Shown: one piece after another, positions 1-10,400 of the stretch
How positions within the stretch are numbered: the stretch's first letter is position 1
Layout: every line of letters begins with the position of its first letter
Assembly (NCBI GenBank): GCA_011033025.1
Contig: WFMF01000116.1
Location: forward strand, 372,001 to 436,000
Source of the DNA: Beroe forskalii
Taxonomy: Eukaryota > Ctenophora > Nuda > Beroida > Beroidae
DNA length: 64,000 bases
Direction: 5' to 3'
Position numbers and translations under genes: made by a program
Notes under the pieces: generated by a model
Told to the model about the DNA's origin: nothing
What the model saw: the letters and a program-made list of their open reading frames with translations, nothing else
Databases searched by the model: none

Positions 1-557
1 CACAACAGACACAAGCACCTTCCTAAACACCACTTCCTAGACTACTCCTCTTGCTGTTGAAGTTCACTAGCGTAACTGTGATGGACCACTCTTCTGGCAC
101 ACCTATCAAGTGACAAGTTTCTAGCTGCTCAACACACTCTGGACACTGCTACAAGCCAAGATCACTTTCCTCTACTCCAGCACACCGTTTATGGTACAGC
201 CACTGAGTGGCTGAGCTCTCTGCCATGAGCAGGACGCTGTATGCTCCCCTTGTCATCCCTATAGGGACTAAGGAACTCGCTCCCATATTACTCGAGGTAA
301 CTAATACATTCACTAAAAACAAAAGAGCAAAACATGTTACAACCTTTAAAACAGTTACGCCATATTCAATTCCCAACACTGCACAGCATTTCTCCGCACA
401 ACCTCGAATTTCTTGAATAACTGACGTAACGCGCGAACGCCTAACATGAAAATCACATTGCGTAATTATTAGACGTACCATTTCTCACAACCATTTCAGC
501 GCGCGCACAAAAGCCGCGCGTGCGATCTCATCTTAGACCGTAATCCATACTACCGCA
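1..557. other. No gene recognised
   Basis: No open frame here looks coding and no repeat structure is obvious. A GC-richer patch with CGCG-type words lies near positions 430-535, just before a LINE-derived segment begins. Confidence 0.4.
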
Positions 558-1085
558 GATACACAACAATCGATTCGGATTACATCAACATAAGCAGAAC
601 ATTGACAGCTTACCATTAAAAACTCAAGTGAATCGGTATCCCATTTCAATGTGATAGTCTGGCATTTGCCTCTTCACGTGTCCTCAACACAGGGTAGCTG
701 TTCGTCGATACATACTTTAGAGGTTCTATTGCTCAATTGAAATTACAGTATAAAACAATTTGGACATTGTTTCAATTTTTACTTTAAATAAAATTGATAT
801 CATTATAGTTTTACTGCTTCAACACCCGTATTCAGTGATTCTCAATTTCTAGCGAAGAACGACTACATTGTTATAAAAGTAAACCCATGTATCATAATCT
901 TGCTGATGAAATTACACTAGTCAACCTTGGTATATAACACTTTTTAGTACACCTAACAAACACACATTCAAGAACTCAATTGTCATACTTCGGTACCAGT
1001 GGCACATATAAATTGCAACATACATGAAAGCTAATCAACTCCATATCAACCTTAGTAAATGTGCTTATATGTACTTTAGACCTAG
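558..1085 (+). mobile_element. Partial LINE copy A (direct repeat of 1599-2130)
   Basis: This stretch matches 1599-2130 in the same orientation over nearly its whole length, with many small gaps. Shared landmarks are the start near the CAACAATCGATTC motif and the words around the LSKCAYI coding segment. It is more broken than copy B and ends abruptly near 1085, where unrelated GC-rich sequence follows. It is best read as a second, older or rearranged piece of the same non-LTR retrotransposon. Confidence 0.6.
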
Positions 1086-1598
1086 GGGTCCTTGGGAGGA
1101 TATTGCGCAGCATGTTCTCTTATAAGGTGGTCTTGTCTCTGGCACTTCTTGTGTCACGAGGCAGCCAGCTAAGTCCTGTTCCACCCTCCGGCTTACTTCG
1201 CTCTGCCAGGTGCCCCGGGTCACGCTAAGGTTCAGGCAGCACAGAGCTGAGGCTCTCATCAAGCTCAGTGTCCATATCATCCCAATTCTCTGTCCCCCCC
1301 TGTTTCACCCTCCTCACCTTACTTCACACCACGCAGCCCTTTCCTTGGCTCTCTTCTTCCTTCCCTCGTAACCCCCTTCTTCCCCAGTTCCCTTGAATCC
1401 CTTTTCTTGCTTGCAGTTCTTCTACTTCCCTCTCTTCCCCTTCAGGCATCTCCAGAGACTGGTGATCTGACACGCAGATTAACACAAAATTCTATGAGTC
1501 ACAACTCCACTTTAGAGTCGCAAACAGATGCAAACGAACACACCCAGATCCACAATTACACCTATTCAAATCATTTTCTTAGAGCTTATCAATACTAG
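1086..1598. other. Sequence between the two LINE pieces
   Basis: The first 200 bases are GC-rich and pyrimidine-rich and unlike the AT-rich LINE pieces on both sides. No coding frame or known repeat was recognised. It could be an insertion that split one LINE copy, or unrelated flanking DNA. Confidence 0.3.
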
Positions 1599-3059
1599 CG
1601 CATGATACACAACAATCGATTCATGATTACATCAACATAAGCAGTTATTGTTGTTACCATTAAAAACTCAAACCCTTTCGGTATCCCATTTCAATGTGAT
1701 AGTCAACTCTTTCAGGACTCTTCACGTGTCCTCGATCATGTCCCTGTGCAGTGTACAGGCCTTTAGAGGTTCTATTGCTCAATTGAAATTACAGTATAAA
1801 CAACCTTTGCACAGCATTGTTTCAATTTTATTTTAAATAAAATTGGATCATATAGTTTTACTGCTTCAACACCAGTCTGATTCTCAATTTCTACCTGGTT
1901 TCTCTAGACATTGTTATAAAAGTAAACCAATGTATCATAATCTTGCTGATGAAATTACACTAATGCAACCTTGGTATATAATACTTTTTACTTTTAGTAC
2001 ACCTAACAAACACACATTCAAGAACTCAATGTTTCATACTTCGGTACCAGTGGCACATATAATTGCAACATACATGAAAGCTAATCAACTCCATATCAAC
2101 CTTAGTAAATGTGCTTATATATGTACTTTAGACCTAACTTTAATCATAATGAGCGCTTATCCTGTGCTCGATGCTCCATATACAACCATGACCAAACCTA
2201 ACTCTACACAATCAGAAGATCAAAAAGTTGATAAAATACGATTTCTAGGTGTAATTATTGATGATAAACTGAATTGGGATAGTCAAATAGAACATCTCGA
2301 AAATAAAATCCTATCTACTATTGTACTTGTAAAACGTAAAGAAATTCATCCCCCTCACCTCACAAATTTCAATCTAAAATTTACCAATCACTATTCTTAC
2401 CAGTCACAAAAACTTACCTATGGATTATCATGCTATTTGGAGGTGTTTGACCATCCTGAATATTAAGCTTACAAAAAACTAGAAAAACTGTAGAACACAC
2501 TTCTCTTTAAAACCTATTTGAACATGAAACTTATTCATTTGACCATCCCTGAATATTATGCTTCCTAAGTGCTAGAGCTAAAACATATAAAATAGAACAC
2601 ACTTCTCTTAAAACCTACGATCTTGAACATACTAAACCTTTATTTAATAAGCATGGGTTACTCACCCTTCAGAATATCTATGCCCTAAGGACCTTGATGG
2701 AGATTCTAAAAACATTAAAATACCAGTCTCCATCTCAATCTATGAAAACCTTAAACTCTGCCCCAGAACTAACAACTTTAAACTCCTTGTTCCTAAGCAC
2801 AACCTTGATATATCTAAGAATAACTTTTTTGTACATTCTGTTAATATCTGGAATCTATACATCAAAAAACTTTTTTAGACCCCCTGGTCTGACAGATTTA
2901 GTAGAATCCAATCAACTTATGATAATCATTCCTGGTTCCAGAAAGAATTCAGACCTGGCAATACCAATTGGAACATTTAAAAATCGCTTAGAACATATTC
3001 TCTTAGAAAAACAAAAGTCTGGAATAGATAGTATTTGGAATAACGAAAATATTTCATGA
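1599..3059 (+). mobile_element. Degenerate LINE, C-terminal part of reverse transcriptase (CR1/L2/Jockey-like)
   Basis: Translated pieces on the plus strand carry the usual order of a non-LTR reverse transcriptase end. First comes a worn YADD-type box (NLADEITL near 1935). Next are a WMKANQL-type segment ending HINLSKCAYI, the KVDKIRFLGVIIDDKLNW motif near 2227-2280, and an ITYGL-type thumb segment. A C-terminal region then runs to 3059, with motifs resembling PLFNKHG and GTFKNRLEH. The frame changes several times between 1843 and 3059, so no intact protein remains. Endonuclease and upstream RT domains are missing (5' truncation). Clade assignment is tentative. Confidence 0.75.
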
Positions 3060-4329
3060 TTAACAGAACTGTTGTGTATTAAAACTTTCTTTTTCATGCA
3101 TTTAATGAGATCAATGAAATCTTTCTCAACATAGCAGCCCTTGGCCTGGTATGATTTGAAAAAAATTGGAATCAAGTTAAGTGAAATTTAAGTGAAATCA
3201 TCTCCTTAATCAGTTTGAAATTACTCCTGCCCCGAATTTTTCCCCGTCCCTTGCCCTGTCCCTTATTTTGGCACTCACTCATGCTTCTCCTCAATAAGAA
3301 AATAATATATTATGGAAAGCAACAAACCTTTACTTATTTCTCTGTGCCATCTCCATAATTTTTTTCTTTTTTTTGCTAAATTTTATTCATCCATGATCCC
3401 ACCCACTGTCCCAGGGATGTGATTAAGCTGACAAGGCGAGAGCATCCTTTAGCTGCAGTGAAGTGTGTCACCCAAAAGTTGAAACTATCAAAATAATATA
3501 CTGAATTGGGATTGCCTGAGTTATTGGATTAAATAAGCCATCAGGCATCTCTTGCATACTGAATAAGTATCATAGACACCTAGGACTAAACTAGAATTAT
3601 TTGATTAAGAAGTCAAGATCTCAGATCACTAATGATACCCTGAAGCCTACTCTCAAGATTTTGTTATTACCCCACAACCTCCAAACCATCCCCAGATTAA
3701 TACCCAGATTAATCTCAACCCTGTCTTAATAACTTAGCAAACCAACAACTTTGTTATTCAGTTAATCTGCAAGGCTGAGTCCTTTCAGAACAAAATCTCT
3801 CTATCTGTACTCAGATAAAATTCATATTGATATTTCTTTTCAAAAAGGGTGCCATTGAAAATGATATTTGAGATTTTATACCAGATTTATTTATTACTGC
3901 GATTTTCAATAAAGAAATTCTGTAAGCTACAAATATTAATCTTTTGTTTCACTAATCTTTTGTTTCACATTATCGGCTACAATCAAACTGTTATGTCCTG
4001 CGCATGGGCTATTCCTGTACGGCTGTGCGTAGGCACTAGCCAACGGAAAGCCCGTGCGCGGCATACAGAGTGCAGCGCGCGATAGCTCCATTTATACGCG
4101 CGAACTCAACAGACTAATTTTGGAATCCTGTTATCAAAATCTTGAAAATCTTGAACCCACAATAACAGTCATCGTATACAGTTGTTTTTACCTACTGCAT
4201 TTATATTTTATAGTTTTCTATTTAATTATGTATTTATTTTCAGGTTCTAATGCTAGAACCAAATCAGTGTAAAATGCTTTGGATTAATTGCTGTAAAAAT
4301 ACCATTTTGTAACATCTCAATAAAACAAT
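3060..4329. other. No gene recognised
   Basis: AT-rich DNA with short open frames of random appearance. A GC-rich patch near 3997-4090 (repeated CGCG and TGCGC words) stands out, but no promoter or gene was recognised next to it. The first bases could include the 3' untranslated tail of the preceding LINE. Confidence 0.4.
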
Positions 4330-4570
4330 TCAGGGTCGGCTGTCATCTGAAAACCACCTGAACCTCCACCCTAGAGCTACGCTAGTGGGGAGAGATTGTA
4401 CTCTCAAAGCGAGTATGCTTATAAATAGTACGCATACCTGAATGGAAACGTGCCGACCCAGGTTTCTTGAAGGGTATGGTCGTGCATATATGACCTCCAA
4501 ATCCGTGGGGTTTGGGGGCACTACGGAGGCTTAGTAGCCTACCGACTCTTATAATAATAATAATTATTAA
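4330..4570 (+). repeat. Possible SINE or LINE 3' tail ending in TAA repeats
   Basis: A moderately GC-rich block of about 230 bases ends in a short run of TAA units (4548-4570), a tail type common for non-LTR retroposons. No RNA polymerase III boxes were clearly identified and no second copy was found in the window, so this rests only on the composition break and the tail. Confidence 0.35.
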
Positions 4571-4573
4571 ATA

Positions 4574-4934
4574 AGGGCCATCCAGAAATGAGCTCATCAT
4601 TTGGGTATGTATGTATGTTTTGGAAATGATGAGGTAGTGATGAGGTATGTAGGTTTGCAAAATGATGAGCTCAGACGAATTTTTGACATCAACTGCTCGT
4701 TGGAAAATTGGACCAATGTTGGACCTCAATTACAATTTAGTTGATCTAACTTAAACTGCAAAGGTGACGTCCCTTCAGCCTTTCATATTGCATGAGTGAC
4801 GTATCATAAATCTTGAAATGGTGAGATGAGGTTGGGGTATGTATGTATCTTTCCCCAAAAGATGAGGTAGTGATGAGGTAGTATGTATGTTCAAAAAAGG
4901 CCGATTTTTGATGAGCTCATTTCTGGATGGCCCC
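4574..4934. mobile_element. MITE with 26-bp terminal inverted repeats and 3-bp target duplication
   Basis: The left end (A/G)GGGCCATCCAGAAATGAG and the right end are inverted copies over about 26 bp with one mismatch, and ATA flanks both sides (4571-4573 and 4935-4937). The inside holds GATGAGGTAGTGATGAGG-type direct repeats and no coding frame. The GGGGCCATCC end is shared with the MITE at 7665-8050. The 3-bp duplication and G-rich ends would suit a PIF/Harbinger-like family, but no transposase is present to prove it. Confidence 0.8.
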
Positions 4935-5906
4935 ATAGAGTGTACAGAGCAGATGAGCATCTGGGACAAGACTATCATGGCCTTCACAACAGAGATGAAA
5001 ATGTTCATTTTGGATGCATAAAAGTGTGTTTGCCAAAAAATTTACATTTCTTGTCCCAGGCCACCAACATTTTTTCAGAATTCCATAACTCAACAGATAG
5101 TTTGAAGATTTAGTGAAATTATTTTGCAAAATTAAAATTCTTTTCAGTTGATTTACTGAAAAAACGAAAATTTTGTAAATACCTACGGCCGTCGGCCACG
5201 AAAGTTTTGTGTAAAAATTTCAAACGACGCAAATTTAAACAGCTTGCTTGTCAGACCTTCGTCCTTCTGAATTCTTTATCAACGGCTGACAAAAACTTAC
5301 TCACTAGTTTAATTTTATGCACGCACATAGATGTTGTCCATCGATGATAGACCCTTTCGAGAGCGACTTGCCGCGCACCGCTCAGCCACTGATGCAGCCG
5401 CTTTGCGGTTGCATCAGCGGTTCCGGATTCACCAGGTGCAGGCAAGCTTATATGGACACGAGCCTTGAAACACCCTGTAAATGCGTGCCGCGCGCGCTAC
5501 ACGCGCGCGAGAAATCTATTGGTGTATGCAATTTCCATTCGTAAATTTTGCAAAAACTAGCAATAGCACCGCCGTCCGCAATCACTTTTCTACGTTCAAC
5601 TTGAACTAAATACAAAAACAGCTAAACCATGGTATTGTAGTAGTACATCAGATGTTTTGGCAGAGAATAATTTCTTAATCTGTTCGATTATAATACGAAA
5701 TAGATTATAGGAATCTATGTCAGTTCTTTACTTCTTGACGAAATTGACAAGAAGATTTAAGTGGGTTTGACAGATATATTAAATAATTTCAAAAGGGATA
5801 AAAACAAATATAATAAATTACTTAAGATGTGATAAAAGAACTGAATGATTATAAAAAAACCCTCGGTGAAAACACGATTATCCTACTGGCTCTCAATAGC
5901 AGCCAC
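4935..5906. other. No gene recognised
   Basis: Mixed sequence with a GC-richer block at about 5330-5510. Frames there are short and show no recognisable domain. AT-rich from 5560 on. Confidence 0.35.
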
Positions 5907-6128
5907 CTAAAACACCTCCATTTCTTCGGAGTTCACATTACAGGAGCTACCCAGAGTGAGAATGACATCTAAGAAGTACTTGTTATCATCGCAAAGAGAC
6001 GTCATGGCCTTGGTTTGCGATGTCAGGGCTGATATGATGCCGTTCAAAGTGGACATGATCTGAGAGGAGCTCTTCTTCAGGGCAGGTCCGTGGCAGGTCA
6101 GAATGGAGTTGACCCAAACAACGTAGAA
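5907..6128 (-). CDS. Putative orphan terminal exon (about 73 residues)
   Basis: On the minus strand a splice acceptor (TGACATCTCCAG, after a pyrimidine-rich run) opens a frame of 73 codons ending in TAG at 5909-5907. Its codons look protein-like: a segment ALKKSSSQIM, then SALTSQTKAMTSLCDDNKYF, ending NSEEMEVF. No family was recognised. Upstream exons would have to lie at higher coordinates, yet the inverted-duplication arm starts only 62 bases away and carries no matching minus-strand exons. The exon may be a remnant cut off by the rearrangement, part of a transposon gene, or spliced to a distant exon. Confidence 0.4.
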   Translation of the reverse strand, partial: FYVVWVNSILTCHGPALKKSSSQIMSTLNGIISALTSQTKAMTSLCDDNKYFLDVILTLGSSCNVNSEEMEVF

Positions 6129-6422
6129 CTGGAGATGTCAGTGGTGGGGAGCTGAAACACGGTGTTGGTTCAATGGAGACAATGGACAAACATTTGATGA
6201 TTATACGGCAAGGTTCCCCGATTGATGTAGGTACAAAATCATGCGATGCGACCCAAGTCCTAGGTTTGACATCAGCCCATCACTGATAGGGTGATGGGAC
6301 CCGATACTGACGAGATTGGACGAGATGGGATGTTCTCATGTAATGTGATGCGAGACGATGTCGTATGCTACGCCATGCAGGGCCATGAAACCACTTAAAC
6401 ATCTTAACGAGCACCATGGGAG

Positions 6423-6429
6423 TATAAAA
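6423..6429 (+). promoter_or_regulatory. TATA box of the FLYWCH gene
   Basis: TATAAAA lies about 72 bases upstream of the ATG at 6501. It is kept in the right arm at 35623-35629 on the minus strand. Confidence 0.55.
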
Positions 6430-6500
6430 CCCGTCGACCCCGGACTAAATTATCGTCTTCGTTTGTTCCAACTACTATCAACATTCAGCAACCAACTACT

Positions 6501-6767
6501 ATGGCAACCAACCTCACCTTCGTTCCCGGAAAGAAGAAAGACACAGGGAACTCTATCCTTGATGGTCACCGATTCGTCCTGGACAAGAAGAGGAACGAAT
6601 ACTGCTACTGGAAGTGTGCCCTCTTCAGAACTGGTTGCAGAGCCTCAACTGCCTCAACTGCCTACATCCGGAAGCAGGAGCTGAAGAAGAGAGCTGTGGT
6701 GACAGACCTACCCACCAAACGTCTAGCTGCTGAAGCCTCTGCCGGACTTGGGTTTGAAGCATGCTGA
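6501..6767 (+). CDS. Short FLYWCH-type zinc-finger protein, left copy (88 residues)
   Basis: The single-exon frame shows the FLYWCH core in order: FVPGKKK, then [12 protein letters not shown], then YCYWKC, then GCRAS. This gives the F, L, Y-x-W-x-C and second Cys of the zinc-binding fold. The His pair that normally closes the finger is not evident; the segment [14 protein letters not shown] stands where HNHP-like residues are expected. FLYWCH domains occur in animal Mutator-like (Phantom-type) transposases and in domesticated regulators. Here no transposase follows. The protein is identical to its mirror copy at 35285-35551, and a TATA box lies upstream. It could be a transposon accessory protein or a decayed transposase N-terminus that stayed open. 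Confidence 0.7.
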   Translation: MATNLTFVPGKKKDTGNSILDGHRFVLDKKRNEYCYWKCALFRTGCRASTASTAYIRKQELKKRAVVTDLPTKRLAAEASAGLGFEAC

Positions 6768-6888
6768 TTATACAGTACTTTATTCTATTAACATTGATTA
6801 CCTCATTAACTCAGTGTCTTATTCGGACAAGTGAAAGGCTCCTCTCAATCACTTACCAATAAGTTTGAAGAAATTGTTGTGGGATTTT

Positions 6889-6989
6889 CGGACAAATGTC
6901 CGTGTCGGACAAATGTCCGCAAAATTTCGTACTGGGTTTCGGACAACTGTCCGTGTCGGACAAAATGTCCGTGTCGGACAAATGTCCGA
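6889..6989. repeat. Palindromic GGACAAATGTCC array (inner end of Mutator-like element, left arm)
   Basis: Several near-palindromic CGGACAAATGTCCG units separated by TGT or unrelated spacers. They form the inner terminal region of the FLYWCH element and are mirrored at 35065-35164. Confidence 0.8.
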
Positions 6990-7232
6990 CTACCTTGTGC
7001 AAAAGATATCGTACAAAAGCAGACCTTATTATTAAGCTTATTCAATCGGCAGAAGATGTACTGATGCATTATTAGTCTCGAAACAAAATTAATTTGTTGT
7101 TTATAAGAAGAGAGGGCGTCCATTTTCAATCAGAATATTGACCAAAATAACCTTTCTAAATAACCCTTATATTTGAAGTAGAAGATTCTTGAGAATTTAC
7201 ATCACAAAATAAATTTGGGGGAGTGGGGAGAT

Positions 7233-8702
7233 CGGGGGGGGATCAGGTACTAAGTGCATGACACAGGGTGTACTAACTGAACTTTTCTGAAAATTTTGAA
7301 ACGTGACCACCCACCCCTACACTTGGTACATTATACTAACTCTTTTTGAGCTAAAATCGAGGACCACCCCTTAATTACATTAATTAAAGTTTAAATTGGT
7401 ACCTTGTGGGAACTACGAGTCAAACTTACCTATAGGTAATTCAGAAGTGCAATAGGTACTGAATAGAAAACACTATAATATCATAATTTTCGATGCAGTT
7501 GAGTAAGAAGAAGTATAGAAAACTTTAAAATTAGTTATTAAAGTTTCATTTGATTACTAATTATTAATTTAATTATGTATATAATATTAATCACAATATG
7601 TTAATTGTTAAATGATGCTATTTTATTGCCTTCAAACAATTTGATCAATTATCAAAGTAGGTACGGGGCCATCCGCAAAGGACGTCCGCAAGAGGGGGGG
7701 GGGGGGGAGTCTGGCCAATGCGGACGTTTGCGGACGTAGGGGGAGGGGGGCGTTTGGCCAAATGCGGACGTCCGCATTTATGTGAAAATTTTGGTCGAAT
7801 TGGGTGTTTTTCACTTGAAAATAGACGATTTTTCCAGGATTTTGGCTTATATTTTCGGTATTGAGTAAAATAATAAAGTTGATTTTGTTACCTTATTTGA
7901 AAAAGGGCATAAAGATAATGACACAAAAGATTTTCAGTGAAAATGCGGACGTCCGCAGGGGGTATTTCAGGTTGCGGACGTTTGCGGACAAGGGGGAGGG
8001 AAGGGTCTGAAATAGCCGAAATTTTGCGGACGTCCTTTATGGATGGCCCCTACCCTATTGTGAATACTGAATAGGCAGATTGCCAATCAAACTCGACAAA
8101 ATCTAACATATTTGTATAATTTTTTAAATCTTTATTTTTTTGTAATGTACTCAAATTAAGAATCGTTCATTGCCGGTCGTTGTACCTACCTATACATCTG
8201 GAAATTTCTATCGAAGTAATTTTCGGCTAAGTACCCGTGATCAATCAACTAAAATTTTCAATCAATCAATCAAACTAAAATTTTATTGTTTTCGACTAAA
8301 TCAATATGTGATATATCCCTTACAGCACAATATAAGGCCTAGTATGAAGTATCCGACTCAAGAGAGAACAATGGATTGGTTTAAATCTGGTCACAAAATG
8401 ACTGGGTGATTTCAATCAATAAAATTTTACCAACCAACTTTTTACTTTTTGAGTCAGAAAAATGTAAAAGGACCGTAAAATATATTTAAAAAGTCCTTGG
8501 CTATCAAATTTAGTACACTGTACTAACATTTTGGATACAAAATTGTGGAATACCACCCAATTTAGTACACTGTACTAACTGTTTGGTACAAAAACTTCAA
8601 GGACCACCCAACTTAGTACACAATGACTAACTGTATTTCACACTCGGCCGAGACCCACCCACCCACACCCTGTGTCATGCACTTGGTACCTGATCCCCCC
8701 CC
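7233..8702. mobile_element. Non-autonomous DNA transposon, 8-bp target duplication, left arm only
   Basis: The element is bounded by a perfect 8-bp direct repeat GGGGAGAT (7225-7232 and 8703-8710); the right arm holds one uninterrupted copy of this site (near 34820-34830). The ends are inverted repeats of about 36 bp, beginning GGGGGGGGATCAGGTAC and running through GCATGACACAGGGTG, with one mismatch. Subterminal TAGTACACTGTACTAAC motifs repeat inside. No transposase frame is present. An 8-bp duplication is typical of hAT and P superfamilies, but the termini do not allow a firm choice. Confidence 0.88.
7665..8050. mobile_element. MITE nested in the 7233-8702 transposon
   Basis: Inverted ends of about 27 bp (GGGGCCATCC, then AAAGGACGTCCGCAA) are flanked by TAC on both sides. 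The interior repeats GCGGACGT words and G runs and has no coding frame. It shares the GGGGCCATCC terminus with the MITE at 4574-4934. Being nested, it inserted after, or moved together with, its host element. Confidence 0.8.
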
Positions 8703-8710
8703 GGGGAGAT

Positions 8711-9043
8711 TTGATATTCATCTTATGATCGATACCCAGTACACTCTATTTCCTTTAAATACATTTGACTCAGGTCCTAGGTATTCCTATTCTCATCCTG
8801 TAGCTTTATTAATCATCATGTTCTTGACTCCCAATCCCCCTTTAAAGTCTAACTCAGTCTTGGCAGTAATTTAAGTCAACTAGCTACCAGTATTGATATA
8901 AATTATGTCTTAAATAGATTGGACCTATTAAGCAAAAGATTCGGCAAGAAATAAAATTGGGATTCCGATCATAGTATATTCTTTTCAAAATTTCTTTTGT
9001 TCCTTAACAATTTAGTCAGAAAAAAGACGATATCCTGAACCTT
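8711..9043. other. Arm sequence without recognised gene
   Basis: Matches the right arm near 34490-34820 in reverse. It lies inside the interval equivalent to MDC1-like intron 11. No exon or repeat was recognised. Confidence 0.4.
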
Positions 9044-9774
9044 TGTTGGCCGTAGTCCATGCGTGTATTTAACTGGAGATAAGGGAGATAATGATTATTT
9101 TGATCACGAAACTCAAACTGATATTTTCCATACAAATAGATAGCCATTATTCCGACACAATATTTCGTTTGGTACCAATAATTATTCCTTTAAAATTCCC
9201 TTTTATTACCGGATCGGAATACCGAATAATCGATTAATCGGTATGCACTATGCATGGTCGTGAGTTTTTGCTATTAGTCAGCGATATTTAACAAAAGTTG
9301 AAGATCGTTTAATAATTATCTCTCACTATAACAATTCTTAACTCTTCCTTGTTGAACTTTTGCATTTGCCTTTCCTTCTGCCTTTGCAATTGCCGTTCCT
9401 CATCATTAATCTTAAATTGTTGTGACTGAGATTTATTTGAGGGGCGATTGCGAGAAGCAGCCATGAAATTGATGAATTATGCGCAGCACAAGGTACTTTT
9501 ATTACCTAAAGTAAAGATTACTAATATTGGACATTCTGTATTTTGAGAGGGTCAGGTTTATTAATTATTATAATTATTACCCTGCTGAATATTATGATTT
9601 GTTGAGAAGCCCGAACTATACGACGTATAGTATACGTGTCCAACATAAGATACTCTATAACTAGCTCGACACATAATTTAACAATAATATTCTGATGTCG
9701 TAACACATAATTTTGCAATGATTTTCTTCAACATTTTGCGACATTCAAACATTTTTTATGTTTTTGAGCAGGTA
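9044..9774. mobile_element. Left-arm-only insertion of unknown type (about 730 bp)
   Basis: The right arm reads straight from CCTGAACCTT into TTTATCATGCG, while the left arm has about 730 extra bases between these points. No clear terminal repeats or target duplication were found, so this could be an insertion on the left or a deletion on the right. It contains one small basic open frame on the minus strand (9309-9464). Confidence 0.5.
9309..9464 (-). CDS. Small basic, Gln/Lys-rich open frame (51 residues)
   Basis: The frame begins MAASRNRPSNKSQSQQ and continues with a charged helix-like stretch (EERQLQRQKERQMQKF). A GTGAGA donor-like site follows the codons for LRIVI, so it may be a first exon rather than a complete protein. 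It lies wholly inside the left-only insertion. No family was recognised; it may be chance. Confidence 0.2.
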   Translation of the reverse strand: MAASRNRPSNKSQSQQFKINDEERQLQRQKERQMQKFNKEELRIVIVRDNY

Positions 9775-10314
9775 TTTTATCATGCGTTCTGATTTCAACA
9801 TTATAGTATTCTCTAGATACTATATTCTCCATACTATGATAGGAAGCGTAAATTGACACGTCAGCATGAATGATCAAAAGCATTGATTTTCCTTCTTCTC
9901 TTTCTAAGTATTGGAGTATTGTGTGTTCAGAAAGACGCGAAATGAATTATTCCTGACAGTGGAAAATAAAAGGAGCAGAATGGTCACAAATGCCATGGCT
10001 TCTAATTTACCGTTTACCGGAATCATGGTTTCTTTCAAGGCGAATTGACTGTCATCCGCGGACGTAACGGCGTTACTAAATCATCTGATCCGAATTAAGC
10101 GTAACAAAATCATCGACGTCATTACCTTACTACACCATTCGAGGAAATAGCGTTAATGAATCAATGAATCATCCGAGGCAGTTAATAGTGTAACGAGTTT
10201 TTCAATTTCAAATTTCAAATTTTCTGAGCTCGCTGAGGATGATCGCTGAATTGCGGAACCCATTCCCCCATTCTGTCCGAGTCCCACTGAGTTTGCCGGT
10301 CTGCTCAAATTATC

Positions 10315-10390
10315 ACGTTGTGACGTTGACTGGCACAATAGTGACGTCACGTTACCTATCACGTGACACGTGACGCATCACGTGACCTAC
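10315..10390. promoter_or_regulatory. Cluster of CACGTG and TGACGTCA motifs (left arm)
   Basis: Within about 75 bases there are three CACGTG hexamers, a TGACGTCA (CRE-type) octamer and several more ACGT cores. The cluster is kept in the right arm at about 33882-33956 despite surrounding substitutions. It lies in MDC1-like intron 11, and the ORF1-only LINE inserted right beside it. A role as enhancer or alternative promoter is inference only. Confidence 0.35.
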
Positions 10391-10400
10391 CTCCGCAGGT

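Larger units (their letters stand above)
6190..6994 (+). mobile_element. Truncated FLYWCH Mutator-like element (left arm)
   Basis: Mirror copy of the element at 35059-36015. The inner end is preserved: the palindromic GGACAAATGTCC array is followed by TTGTGCAAA (6995-7003), the reverse complement of the 9-bp target duplication of the right copy. The outer 153 bases, including the outer terminal array, are missing because homology between the arms ends at 6190, inside the element. Confidence 0.8.
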
